Position numbers and translations under genes: made by a program
In this document: in pieces, positions 1 to 6,079 of the stretch
How positions within the stretch are numbered: the stretch's first letter is position 1
Layout: each line of letters opens with the position of its first letter
Source: an uncultured Ruminococcus sp.
Lineage (GTDB): Bacteria > Bacillota_A > Clostridia > Oscillospirales > Ruminococcaceae
Direction: 5' to 3'
Length of the DNA: 6,218 nt
NCBI GenBank assembly: GCA_937880065.1
Contig: CALFMA010000544.1
Coordinates: 1 to 6,218 of the forward strand
Notes under the pieces: generated by a model
The model's database searches: none
What the model was told of the DNA's origin: nothing
The model's input: only the letters and a program-made list of their open reading frames with translations

Positions 1-1072
1 CATTTTCCCACGCTCCCGACATATAAAGCTCACCGCCTGCAATGCCGGTGCAATGGGTTGCGGAAACATATGCGTCCTCGAAATTGATATTCTTCACGGA
101 AACTCCTGTGCCGTAGCCGATAAAGCCCGATTGCAGATAATTTTCAATAATGGTCAGACCATAAATCGTATGCCCCTGACCGTCAACAGTTCCCGAAAAT
201 CCATTGCCGAACCCTTTTCCCCAGCCCATTGGTTTCCATTGATAATCTGAAAGGTCAATGTCCTTTTCAAGGGTAATATCGGCATTTCCGTCAATTCCGT
301 TGACATACCACACAACAGATGCAAGCTGTTCAGCGGTGGATACGTGGAAATCGGGAGCATTTTCCATTGCCCATTCCTTATTGGCAAGAGCCATAATACT
401 TCCCGTATCTTCCTCACGCTCCCAGTCGGTTTTGTACTGGGTTAAATCCCTTTCGTAGGCATATTCCGACACGTCAATGCCCCAACAGTCGTACCATTGG
501 TAGGCATCGGCAAGGAGATAAACTCCCGATTCGTCAATATCAGCGGAAACAATGCACTTATCCGTATCGAGTTCGAAATCTTCAACGGTGTTGTAAAACT
601 CATCTTTCTCGGAATAGTGGAGCATTACGAGATTTTTTTCGGGGATTCCTCTCAATTCCGACGTATCATATTCAAAGCCTAAACGTGGCTGTGAAATCTC
701 GGAATCATATTCGATTTCAATGGGAATTCCTACCAGTCCAACAACTCCGCTGTGGAGCATATCAATATTATACAAATCCTTGACCTGTGCGTGTTTTCGT
801 ATATCCTCGGAGCATAAGCCCTCGAAATAAACTCTTACGACTTCGGGTTTTTCCGAATTTTTTATAGTTTTACGACATTCCTGACGGGTAGGGTCTGCTT
901 TTTCAAGCTGTTCCGTAGCTACTTCCGACGATATTACAGTTTCGGTTGCAGGTATTTCCTCTGTCGGAACAGTCAATTCCTCATCGGTTTCATAAGCTGA
1001 ATACAGCAAACCGCAGGAAGTGCAGGAAATCATCATAGACAGCACAGCCATAACAGAAAACAGCTTTTTCAC
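1..1072 (-). CDS. Putative surface lipoprotein with beta-helix-like C-terminal region (partial, 3' end outside window)
   Basis: This open frame of 357 codons has no stop and continues past the left edge. I chose the GTG start at 1072 because a strong ribosome binding site (AAAGGGAGGG, 1088-1079) lies 7 bases upstream and the frame then opens with a signal peptide: MKKLF followed by a hydrophobic stretch to residue 16. Cys17 or Cys20 (ISCTSCG) could be the lipidated cysteine, so export and membrane anchoring are inferred. Residues 27-75 are a Thr/Glu-rich linker. Residues 108-195 (from SGVVGLVGIPIEI to VYLLADAYQWYDCW) resemble, from memory, a beta-rich module recurring in Ruminococcus extracellular proteins. 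From residue 243 the pattern STAEQLASVVWYVN, DITLEKDIDLS, GTVDGQGHTIYGLTI, SGFIGY matches GLUG or right-handed beta-helix surface proteins. The gap after iorB is 36 bases with no terminator seen, so cotranscription is possible. Ligand and function are unknown. Confidence 0.8.
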   Translation of the reverse strand, partial: MKKLFSVMAVLSMMISCTSCGLLYSAYETDEELTVPTEEIPATETVISSEVATEQLEKADPTRQECRKTIKNSEKPEVVRVYFEGLCSEDIRKHAQVKDLYNIDMLHSGVVGLVGIPIEIEYDSEISQPRLGFEYDTSELRGIPEKNLVMLHYSEKDEFYNTVEDFELDTDKCIVSADIDESGVYLLADAYQWYDCWGIDVSEYAYERDLTQYKTDWEREEDTGSIMALANKEWAMENAPDFHVSTAEQLASVVWYVNGIDGNADITLEKDIDLSDYQWKPMGWGKGFGNGFSGTVDGQGHTIYGLTIIENYLQSGFIGYGTGVSVKNINFEDAYVSATHCTGIAGGELYMSGAWEN

Positions 1073-1078
1073 AGCAAT

Positions 1079-1088
1079 CCCTCCCTTT
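1079..1088 (-). promoter_or_regulatory. Strong ribosome binding site for the lipoprotein gene
   Basis: On the minus strand the sequence AAAGGGAGGG contains GGGAGG at 1085-1080, 7 bases before the GTG at 1072. It is the strongest Shine-Dalgarno match in the window and decides the non-ATG start of the lipoprotein. The nearest in-frame ATG is codon 8, inside the signal peptide, and would remove its basic N-terminus. Confidence 0.75.
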
Positions 1089-1108
1089 CAGATTATGTGC
1101 GTTATTTC

Positions 1109-1687
1109 TTACTTTGCAGCGTTTCTGCCAAGTTCAAATGCCTTTTTGTTCAATTCAAGGAATTTAGGCGGTACGCACTGTTCAAGAGCATTCTGCCAGA
1201 GTTCTTCGGGGAAATCTGTCTTTGCAGAAAGTACGCCCATAAGAACTACGTTTGAAGCCTTTGCTGTACCTGCTTCCTCAGCAAGTGAAAGAGCGTTAAC
1301 AGCTGTAATATCCGCACCTGCCTCAGCAAGCTTGCTTACGAGGTCAGCAGGGTATTCCATAGCACCTGTGATTACAGGCATAGGCTCAATCTGCTGTGTT
1401 GATGTGATAAGTGTGCCGCCCTTTTTCAGATATGGCAGGCAGCGTGCAGCTTCAAGCAGTTCAAAGGAAATAACAGCGTCAGCTTCGCCCTTTTCTACAA
1501 CGGGAGAATACACCTTATCGCCGTATTTTACGTATGTAACAACAGAACCGCCACGCTGGCTCATTCCGTGAACTTCGCTTACTTTTACATCATATCCCTG
1601 TGCAAGAAGCACATTTCCCAGAAGTCTTGACGCAAGGAGTGAACCCTGTCCGCCAACTCCGACAATCATAATTGATTTAGTTTCCAT
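1109..1687 (-). CDS. iorB: Indolepyruvate ferredoxin oxidoreductase, beta (gamma-domain) subunit IorB
   Basis: This is the small subunit of indolepyruvate:ferredoxin oxidoreductase. With IorA it converts aryl-pyruvates (indolepyruvate, and in the family also phenylpyruvate and hydroxyphenylpyruvate) plus CoA to the aryl-acetyl-CoA and CO2, reducing ferredoxin in the cytoplasm. The 192 residues match the usual family length. Visible hallmarks are the N-terminal glycine loop IMIVGVGGQGSLLASRLLG (residues 6-24), EVHGMSQRGGSVV (38-50), the ADAVISFELLEA segment (69-80) and SNVVLMG (145-151), all typical of the pyruvate ferredoxin oxidoreductase gamma-domain family. The ATG at 1687 is preceded by AAGGAG about 11 bases upstream. 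The gene is intact. Oddly, it is not next to iorA: three small genes occupy the 880 bases between them. Confidence 0.95.
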   Translation of the reverse strand: METKSIMIVGVGGQGSLLASRLLGNVLLAQGYDVKVSEVHGMSQRGGSVVTYVKYGDKVYSPVVEKGEADAVISFELLEAARCLPYLKKGGTLITSTQQIEPMPVITGAMEYPADLVSKLAEAGADITAVNALSLAEEAGTAKASNVVLMGVLSAKTDFPEELWQNALEQCVPPKFLELNKKAFELGRNAAK

Positions 1688-1719
1688 ATTTAAATTTTCT
1701 CCTTACTATTTTAAAGGTT

Positions 1720-1935
1720 TTATTCCCCTTGATTTTCGGACAAATCCTTATCGGGAATCATCGGCTCACCCTTGAAAAAGCGTTCCATATATGGCTCTGC
1801 TTCGTCAAATATGAGCAGCACAACAACAAGTATACCGAATTTCGCCCAGAAATTCATTTCAAGTCTGTCCGAAATAAATATTACGATGAAAAGCTGAATA
1901 AATCTGTAAACAAGATTAATTATATTTCTATTCAT
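1720..1935 (-). CDS. Small two-helix membrane protein of unknown function
   Basis: This 71-residue protein has two predicted membrane-spanning segments, roughly residues 5-22 (IINLVYRFIQLFIVIFIS) and 30-43 (ending FGILVVVLLIF). They are joined by a short turn containing DRLEMN and followed by an acidic, Pro/Glu/Asp-containing tail. A GTG at 1944 would add three residues. I prefer the ATG at 1935 because GGTGAG lies about 4 bases upstream of it, whereas little resembling a ribosome binding site precedes the GTG. The previous gene stops 14 bases before this ATG, and iorB begins 32 bases after the stop, so it sits inside the transcription unit. I do not recognise the family. By topology it could be a small membrane anchor or accessory subunit, but nothing in the sequence shows that. 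Confidence 0.65.
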   Translation of the reverse strand: MNRNIINLVYRFIQLFIVIFISDRLEMNFWAKFGILVVVLLIFDEAEPYMERFFKGEPMIPDKDLSENQGE

Positions 1936-1949
1936 AACGCTCACCGTTT

Positions 1950-2339
1950 TTATTTGTGAATTATCTCCACATCTCCGTCAACAAATCCGATGCCCACAGG
2001 CTTTGATGTGAGGATTGAAGCATATTTGCCCCTTTCCAGATACTCCTCAGCCCAGCCTGTGATAAGTTTCTGTGCGGCTTTCCAGTCCTTTTCGGCTTCA
2101 TCTGAAAGCTCTACGCAGAATATATCTTCCTCCGATGACCAACATTCCTCGCAAGCCCAGTCGGGGTCATTTTCATCAAATGCCTCGCAAGCTACAAGCT
2201 GAACGGCATAGACGCTGTCCTCCACAGACTCCTCATAAAGGTTAAAGCAGAATGATACTGTTTCATCGGGCATATTGTTATTTTCAAGAATATTGTCAAG
2301 CCAGTTGACAAAAGCCTCATATAATTGTAACTGCATCAT
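1950..2339 (-). CDS. Acidic hypothetical protein with conserved-looking Trp/Cys and C-terminal GFVDGD motifs
   Basis: This is a 129-residue soluble protein with no signal peptide or membrane segment. It is strongly acidic: I count about 30 Asp/Glu against 7 Lys/Arg. Notable segments are the start MMQLQLYEAFVNWLDNIL, the central FDENDPDWACEECW (residues 54-67) and the C-terminal VGIGFVDGDVEI (115-126). Cysteines are at 31, 51, 63, 66 and 75; C63-x2-C66 is a possible metal or redox pair. The ATG at 2339 overlaps the stop of the zinc-ribbon gene as ATGA (2339-2336), with AGGGGAAAA upstream, which indicates translational coupling. A second ATG at 2336 is also possible. The layout recalls small uncharacterised proteins common in Firmicutes, some near toxin or immunity genes, but I cannot assign a function. 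Confidence 0.75.
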   Translation of the reverse strand: MMQLQLYEAFVNWLDNILENNNMPDETVSFCFNLYEESVEDSVYAVQLVACEAFDENDPDWACEECWSSEEDIFCVELSDEAEKDWKAAQKLITGWAEEYLERGKYASILTSKPVGIGFVDGDVEIIHK

Positions 2340-2545
2340 AATTTTCCCCTCTTGTTTTTCTTGTATCTGAAAAGTTCAAGCTTTCCGCATTTTGGACATT
2401 CATAAAAACTTACTGTCATTGAACCCGAAAGCAGATTGTCCCAATCGCCGAATATCCAGCCTGTACGTCCCAGCTGTATTCTTTCAGTACCCGTATATTC
2501 CATTAAAATATTGCAGTACGGACATATTAACTTTCTAATTTTCAT
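2336..2545 (-). CDS. Small zinc-ribbon protein, function unknown
   Basis: This 69-residue protein carries two CxxC knuckles: CPYC at residues 8-11 and CPKCGK at 50-55. They are separated by 38 residues that include GTERIQLGRTGWIFGDWDNLL. Four cysteines in this arrangement are the usual ligands of a structural zinc in a rubredoxin-like ribbon. The tail is basic (YKKNKRGKL), compatible with nucleic-acid contact but not evidence for it. I recall similar short proteins with a TERIQLG-type core in Firmicutes annotated only as zinc-ribbon or hypothetical. The ATG at 2545 has ATGGAG 5 bases upstream. The gene starts 22 bases after the iorA stop and overlaps the next gene by four bases, so it is probably cotranscribed with both. 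Confidence 0.75.
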   Translation of the reverse strand: MKIRKLICPYCNILMEYTGTERIQLGRTGWIFGDWDNLLSGSMTVSFYECPKCGKLELFRYKKNKRGKL

Positions 2546-2567
2546 AAAAACTCCATTTAAAAGGACA

Positions 2568-4298
2568 TCAGATTATTGCACCAATCTTGCACTGCTCCTT
2601 GCAGATGCCGCAGCCTACGCACTGTGTATGGTCAATAACAGCCTTGCCGTCCTTCATTGAAATTGCAGGACATCCAAGTTTCATACACATCTTACAGCCT
2701 ACGCACTTGTCAGCTTCAACCTTGAACGGAGCGTTGTGCTTAACGTATTTGAGCAATGCACAAGGTCTGCGAGAAATAATAACAGATGCCTCATCAGCAG
2801 CTAATTCTTCCTTGATTGCAGCCTCAGTTTCAGCAAGCTTGTATGGGTCAACTACACGTACACGCTTTATACCGATAGCCTTGCAGAGTTCCTCAAGATT
2901 AACAGCAGCAGCAGGATCGCCCTTGAGATTTTTGCCTGTTGTGGGGTTCTGCTGATGACCTGTCATACCTGTGATTGAGTTGTCAAGGATAATAACAGTT
3001 GAATTTGAGTTGTTGTATGCGATATTTACAAGACCTGTCATACCGCTGTGCATAAATGTTGAGTCACCGATAACAGCAACGCTCTTATGCTCGCTCTCTG
3101 CACCTCTTGCCTTGTTGAAACCGTGAAGTCCCGAGATTGAAGCACCCATACAGATTGTTGTATCCATAGCGTTAAGAGGAGCAGCTGCACCGAGGGTATA
3201 ACATCCGATATCGCCTGAAACTGTAACGCCAAGCTTTTTCAGATTATAGAAAAGTCCACGGTGAGGACAGCCTGCACACATAACGGGAGGACGAACAGGA
3301 ATTGCATCTTCAAGAACTGCAAATTCCTTCTTTTCGCCCAGAAGTTTTTCAGCAATTGCGGACTGGTTGATTTCGCCGATACAGCCGAAAATAGCCTTGC
3401 CCTCTACGTTGGTAACACCGATATTGCGGCAATGTGACTCGATAATGCCGTCAAGTTCCTCCACAACTACAATGCGGTCATATTTAGCCGCAAAGTCACG
3501 GATAAGCTGTACAGGCATAGGATTAACCATACCAAGCTTTAATACAGATGCCTTTTCGCCGAGAGCCTCCTTGACATACTGATAAGCCGCACCGTTTGTG
3601 ATTACGCCGAATTCAGCCTTGTCGGAGATTTCAACACGGTTGAGAGGTGAAGTTTCAGCATACTCTGTAAGCTTAGCTGTACGCTCCTCAACGAATACGT
3701 GTCTGCCTCTTGCAAATGCAGGCATCATAACATATTTCTGTGGATTTTTTGTATATTCCTTTAATTCAAGTTCCTGTCTGTCGAATGTTTCAACAATACT
3801 CTGTGAATGAGCAACACGGGTTGACATTCTTACAATTACAGGAGTATCGAAATTCTCTGAAATTTCATATGCAAGCTTTACGAAATCACGGCACTCTGTG
3901 GAGTCGGAGGGTTCAAGCATAGGAACCTTTGACGCAATAGCGTGGTGACGGCTGTCCTGCTCATTCTGTGAGGAATGCATACCCTGGTCATCAGCTACGG
4001 CAATAACAAGTCCGCCGTTTACGCCTGAATAAGAAGCTGTATAAAGTGGGTCAGCTGCAACATTGAGACCTACGTGCTTCATTCCGCAGAATGCTCTTGC
4101 ACCTGCAATTGACGCACCGAGAGCCGCTTCCATAGCTACCTTTTCATTGGGAGCCCATTCAGCGTAAATCTCCGCATACTTTGCAACTTCCTCTGTGATT
4201 TCAGTTGAGGGAGTACCGGGATAGCTTGATACTACCTTACAGCCTGCCTCGTAAAGACCTCTTGCGAAAGCCTCGTTACCTAACATAAGTTTCTTCAT
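2568..4298 (-). CDS. iorA: Indolepyruvate ferredoxin oxidoreductase, alpha subunit IorA
   Basis: This is the large catalytic subunit of indolepyruvate:ferredoxin oxidoreductase, a cytoplasmic thiamine pyrophosphate (TPP) and iron-sulfur enzyme of aromatic amino acid catabolism. It is 576 residues, near the usual family length. The N-terminal pyrimidine-binding domain begins GNEAFARGLYEAG and contains SYPGTPSTEI (residues 25-34), the WAPNEKVAMEAALGAS helix (48-63, carrying the conserved glutamate) and DDQGMHSSQNEQDSR (103-117). A middle domain (about 228-330) follows. CAGCPHRG (341-348) and GDIGCYTLG (362-370) precede the TPP/metal motif, which starts GDS at 411 and continues through YNN (428-430) to ILDNSITGMTG (437-447). 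The C-terminus has two [4Fe-4S] motifs: C532/C535/C538/C543 and C560/C563/C566/C570. The last cysteine is followed by Lys instead of the common Pro. The ATG lies 4 bases after the previous stop, with AAAGGAA inside that gene's end. Confidence 0.97.
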   Translation of the reverse strand: MKKLMLGNEAFARGLYEAGCKVVSSYPGTPSTEITEEVAKYAEIYAEWAPNEKVAMEAALGASIAGARAFCGMKHVGLNVAADPLYTASYSGVNGGLVIAVADDQGMHSSQNEQDSRHHAIASKVPMLEPSDSTECRDFVKLAYEISENFDTPVIVRMSTRVAHSQSIVETFDRQELELKEYTKNPQKYVMMPAFARGRHVFVEERTAKLTEYAETSPLNRVEISDKAEFGVITNGAAYQYVKEALGEKASVLKLGMVNPMPVQLIRDFAAKYDRIVVVEELDGIIESHCRNIGVTNVEGKAIFGCIGEINQSAIAEKLLGEKKEFAVLEDAIPVRPPVMCAGCPHRGLFYNLKKLGVTVSGDIGCYTLGAAAPLNAMDTTICMGASISGLHGFNKARGAESEHKSVAVIGDSTFMHSGMTGLVNIAYNNSNSTVIILDNSITGMTGHQQNPTTGKNLKGDPAAAVNLEELCKAIGIKRVRVVDPYKLAETEAAIKEELAADEASVIISRRPCALLKYVKHNAPFKVEADKCVGCKMCMKLGCPAISMKDGKAVIDHTQCVGCGICKEQCKIGAII

Positions 4299-4302
4299 TA
4301 TT

Positions 4303-5154
4303 TTATTCCTTTCCTATACATTTATTTTTTATATATTCTTCAAGCAGAAACTTTACAAGACCGCTTTTATCATTGCTGTCTATTATTATATCAGCTGCTG
4401 CTTTTGTATCTTCATCTGCATTGCCCATAGCCACTCTTACATCGGCAGCTTCAAACATACTCAGATCATACATTTTATCCGAAATACAGACAACTCTGTC
4501 ACAACTGAGTTCATCTTTTATTTTGCTGATAGCAATTCCCTGAGATGTTTTTTTAGAAAAGATGCAAATTCTGTAATTATTATTACTCTTATCCTCATAA
4601 AACGTAAAACGCACATCTTTAAGCTGTATTGCTTTCTTTTTCAGAGGAAGAAGCTCTTCATAAGTTCCTTTTGCGGTAAAAGCAATAATATGTAAATGTT
4701 CCTGATTCATTTGATTCAGGCATTGATTAATCGTTCCGCCCTCCTCTCCCCATGTTACAAAATCGTTATGATGATTTGAAAAACATAGTGGGGAGTAGCT
4801 TGCACACCAAGATTTTATTCCCTGTATTTCGCCTTTTATGTCATTGGTATCATATACTTCCGCAATAGCATACTGTGATGTTAAAGAAATACATTTTGGT
4901 GATTTTCTTGTCCATGCTCCATTAAGCAATATGTTATCAAAACCGCTATGCGTTCCGATAAGAACACGTTTGATGATTCTTACAAATTCAGGTTTTAGCA
5001 TATCACCAAATTCAAACCAGGAACGATCAGTAGCAATAACAATATCCATACCATTTTTACTGAGCCGTTCAAGTATATCAAGGTCGTAATTACTAACCAT
5101 ACCTTTTGAATCAAGAAAAGCACCGCACAATTCAACAACATAAAGAGTTTTCAT
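4303..5154 (-). CDS. Diverged HAD-IIB paralogue, probable pseudoenzyme
   Basis: This is a 283-residue Cof-like (HAD-IIB) protein aligning along its whole length with the product of the gene just upstream. The catalytic motifs are eroded. Motif I, normally DLDGTLL, reads ELCGAFL (E8, C10), so both the nucleophilic aspartate and the general acid are replaced. Motif II, ATDRS, keeps T42. The motif III lysine aligns with Q205. Motif IV, normally GDNxND, reads SDKMYD (225-230), keeping only the two aspartates. The C-terminal fold signature DLSMFEAADVRVAMGNA is well kept, so the fold is probably retained without normal phosphatase activity. I chose the ATG at 5154 because it forms an ATGA overlap with the upstream stop and matches the paralogue's N-terminus; an in-frame start at 5178 would add eight unmatched residues. 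Sampled stretches are more AT-rich than the paralogue. The frame is intact, so it is not an obvious pseudogene. Confidence 0.85.
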   Translation of the reverse strand: MKTLYVVELCGAFLDSKGMVSNYDLDILERLSKNGMDIVIATDRSWFEFGDMLKPEFVRIIKRVLIGTHSGFDNILLNGAWTRKSPKCISLTSQYAIAEVYDTNDIKGEIQGIKSWCASYSPLCFSNHHNDFVTWGEEGGTINQCLNQMNQEHLHIIAFTAKGTYEELLPLKKKAIQLKDVRFTFYEDKSNNNYRICIFSKKTSQGIAISKIKDELSCDRVVCISDKMYDLSMFEAADVRVAMGNADEDTKAAADIIIDSNDKSGLVKFLLEEYIKNKCIGKE

Positions 5155-5975
5155 TTCGTAATTGCCTCTCTGAGCCACTTTGCGACTCCGTCCTCATCAT
5201 TTGTGCCAATCACAAAATCTGCGGCTTTTTTCAGCTCATCTTTTGCATTGCCCACGGCAATTTTAACATCGGCAACCCTGAACATTGACAAATCGTTGAG
5301 ATTATCCCCGAATGCCACAATTTTATCAAAGCCGTATTCCTCACGGAGAAATTTCAATCCGTTAGCCTTTGAGGCATTTTCCGAGAAAATTTCAAGATAA
5401 TACTTTCCCGTATATGTATCCTCATAGAAAACGTGGTCAAGACCTTTCACAGAAGCGGCAATTCTCTCAATGGGGAGAAGCTTTTCATAATCCCCTGTTG
5501 AAGTGAGATACACCACACTTCCGTCATTTTCGCTGTGCAAATCAGTGCATTTCCATAGGGGCTGACCTGTTTTGCTGCGGGTTCTTACATACTCCTGCAT
5601 TAGTTCATTGAGATTGTCGCTGTAGCAAGTTCCGAACTTTTCGCCCCTGAATTTGAACATAAACAATCCCATGTTATTTTCCGCAAATGCGTCAATTATC
5701 CTTGCGGCGGCATCAATGGGAATATCGGATTTTCGGACATATCTGCCGCTTTTCCTGTCATATATCTCCGCCCCGTTATTGACAATACAGGGGACGCTGA
5801 TATTCAGCTTTTCCGTGATACTGCCTGCGGAATATTCGGTCCTTGCGGTGGCATAGGTGAAATACATACCCTTTTCAATGAGGGAATTTATGGTAATCAC
5901 CGTATAATCCGACAACTCCGCCTGCGAATTCAGCAGAGTTCCGTCAAGGTCGGTAATAAACAAGGTTTTGCCCAA
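5151..5975 (-). CDS. Cof-type HAD-IIB family phosphatase, TTG start
   Basis: This 274-residue haloacid dehalogenase superfamily hydrolase is expected to dephosphorylate small cytoplasmic phosphometabolites such as sugar phosphates or cofactor intermediates; the substrate cannot be read from the sequence. All catalytic motifs are present: DLDGTLL with nucleophile D9 and acid/base D11, YATART with T43 as motif II, K203 as motif III, and GDNLND (223-228) for magnesium. Residues about 83-195 between motifs II and III form the C2 cap that defines subclass IIB. The start is a TTG at 5975, because a stop lies close upstream in frame and GGAG (5987-5984) sits 8 bases before it; the next methionine is residue 37, after motif I. 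It is the promoter-proximal gene of the array, and its stop overlaps the start of the HAD paralogue. Confidence 0.93.
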   Translation of the reverse strand: MGKTLFITDLDGTLLNSQAELSDYTVITINSLIEKGMYFTYATARTEYSAGSITEKLNISVPCIVNNGAEIYDRKSGRYVRKSDIPIDAAARIIDAFAENNMGLFMFKFRGEKFGTCYSDNLNELMQEYVRTRSKTGQPLWKCTDLHSENDGSVVYLTSTGDYEKLLPIERIAASVKGLDHVFYEDTYTGKYYLEIFSENASKANGLKFLREEYGFDKIVAFGDNLNDLSMFRVADVKIAVGNAKDELKKAADFVIGTNDEDGVAKWLREAITK

Positions 5976-5983
5976 TTACTTCA

Positions 5984-5987
5984 CTCC
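5984..5987 (-). promoter_or_regulatory. Ribosome binding site deciding the TTG start of the HAD phosphatase
   Basis: The minus strand reads TTTGGAG, with GGAG at 5987-5984 and 8 bases before the TTG at 5975. An in-frame TAA at 5978-5976 immediately precedes the TTG, so no longer reading frame exists and the TTG start is well supported. Confidence 0.7.
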
Positions 5988-6004
5988 AAATGATAAATAT
6001 AGGG

Positions 6005-6043
6005 AACCTCTATACTCTATTGCTTTATAGTACAAAAGAGGTT
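6005..6043 (-). repeat. Inverted repeat / leader hairpin at the predicted transcript 5' end
   Basis: AACCTCT at 6005-6011 is repeated in inverted form as AGAGGTT at 6037-6043, a 7-base perfect stem. Within the 25-base interval a second short stem, CTAT (6017-6020) with ATAG (6027-6030), can form. The outer arm begins almost exactly at the predicted transcription start, so the RNA would open with this hairpin. It could stabilise the message or, as DNA, serve as an operator overlapping the start site. There is no U-tract, so it is not an intrinsic terminator. Confidence 0.5.
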
Positions 6044-6050
6044 ACTTATA

Positions 6051-6079
6051 ATTATAACATAAAATCTCTGAAAAGTGAA
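6051..6079 (-). promoter_or_regulatory. Predicted housekeeping (sigma-70/sigma-A) promoter of the HAD-ior array
   Basis: The minus strand has a perfect -10 box TATAAT at 6056-6051 preceded by TG one base away (TGTTATAAT, an extended -10). A -35-like TTCACT lies at 6079-6074, matching TTGACA in four of six positions, and the spacer is exactly 17 bases. Transcription would start near 6045-6043, giving a leader of roughly 70 bases before the TTG start of the first HAD gene. It is the only convincing promoter I found and could drive all eight genes. Confidence 0.65.

Noticed and set aside
154..417. An 87-codon minus-strand frame at the left end
   Set aside because: It is out of frame with the long stop-free lipoprotein frame (357 codons with signal peptide and strong ribosome binding site), which explains the region better.
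1020..1571. A 183-codon open frame on the plus strand opposite iorB and the start of the lipoprotein gene
   Set aside because: It is a Ser/Ala/Pro-rich antisense shadow of well-supported coding sequence, with no recognisable domain.
2336..2545. The zinc-ribbon gene plus the acidic protein gene as a toxin-antitoxin pair
   Set aside because: The size and 4-base overlap fit superficially, but neither protein shows a recognisable toxin or antitoxin motif, and both sit inside a metabolic gene array.
2587..2955. A 122-codon plus-strand open frame opposite the 3' end of iorA
   Set aside because: It lies entirely antisense to the ferredoxin domain and C-terminal region of iorA, and its Cys/His content is the mirror of those codons.
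5151..5178. Longer HAD paralogue starting with an in-frame start codon at 5178
   Set aside because: The extra eight residues do not match the HAD N-terminus, and the ATG at 5154 gives an ATGA overlap and aligns with the paralogue.
6005..6043. The inverted repeat as an intrinsic terminator or riboswitch
   Set aside because: There is no T-tract after either arm, the stem is not GC-rich, and the leader is too short and simple for a known riboswitch class.
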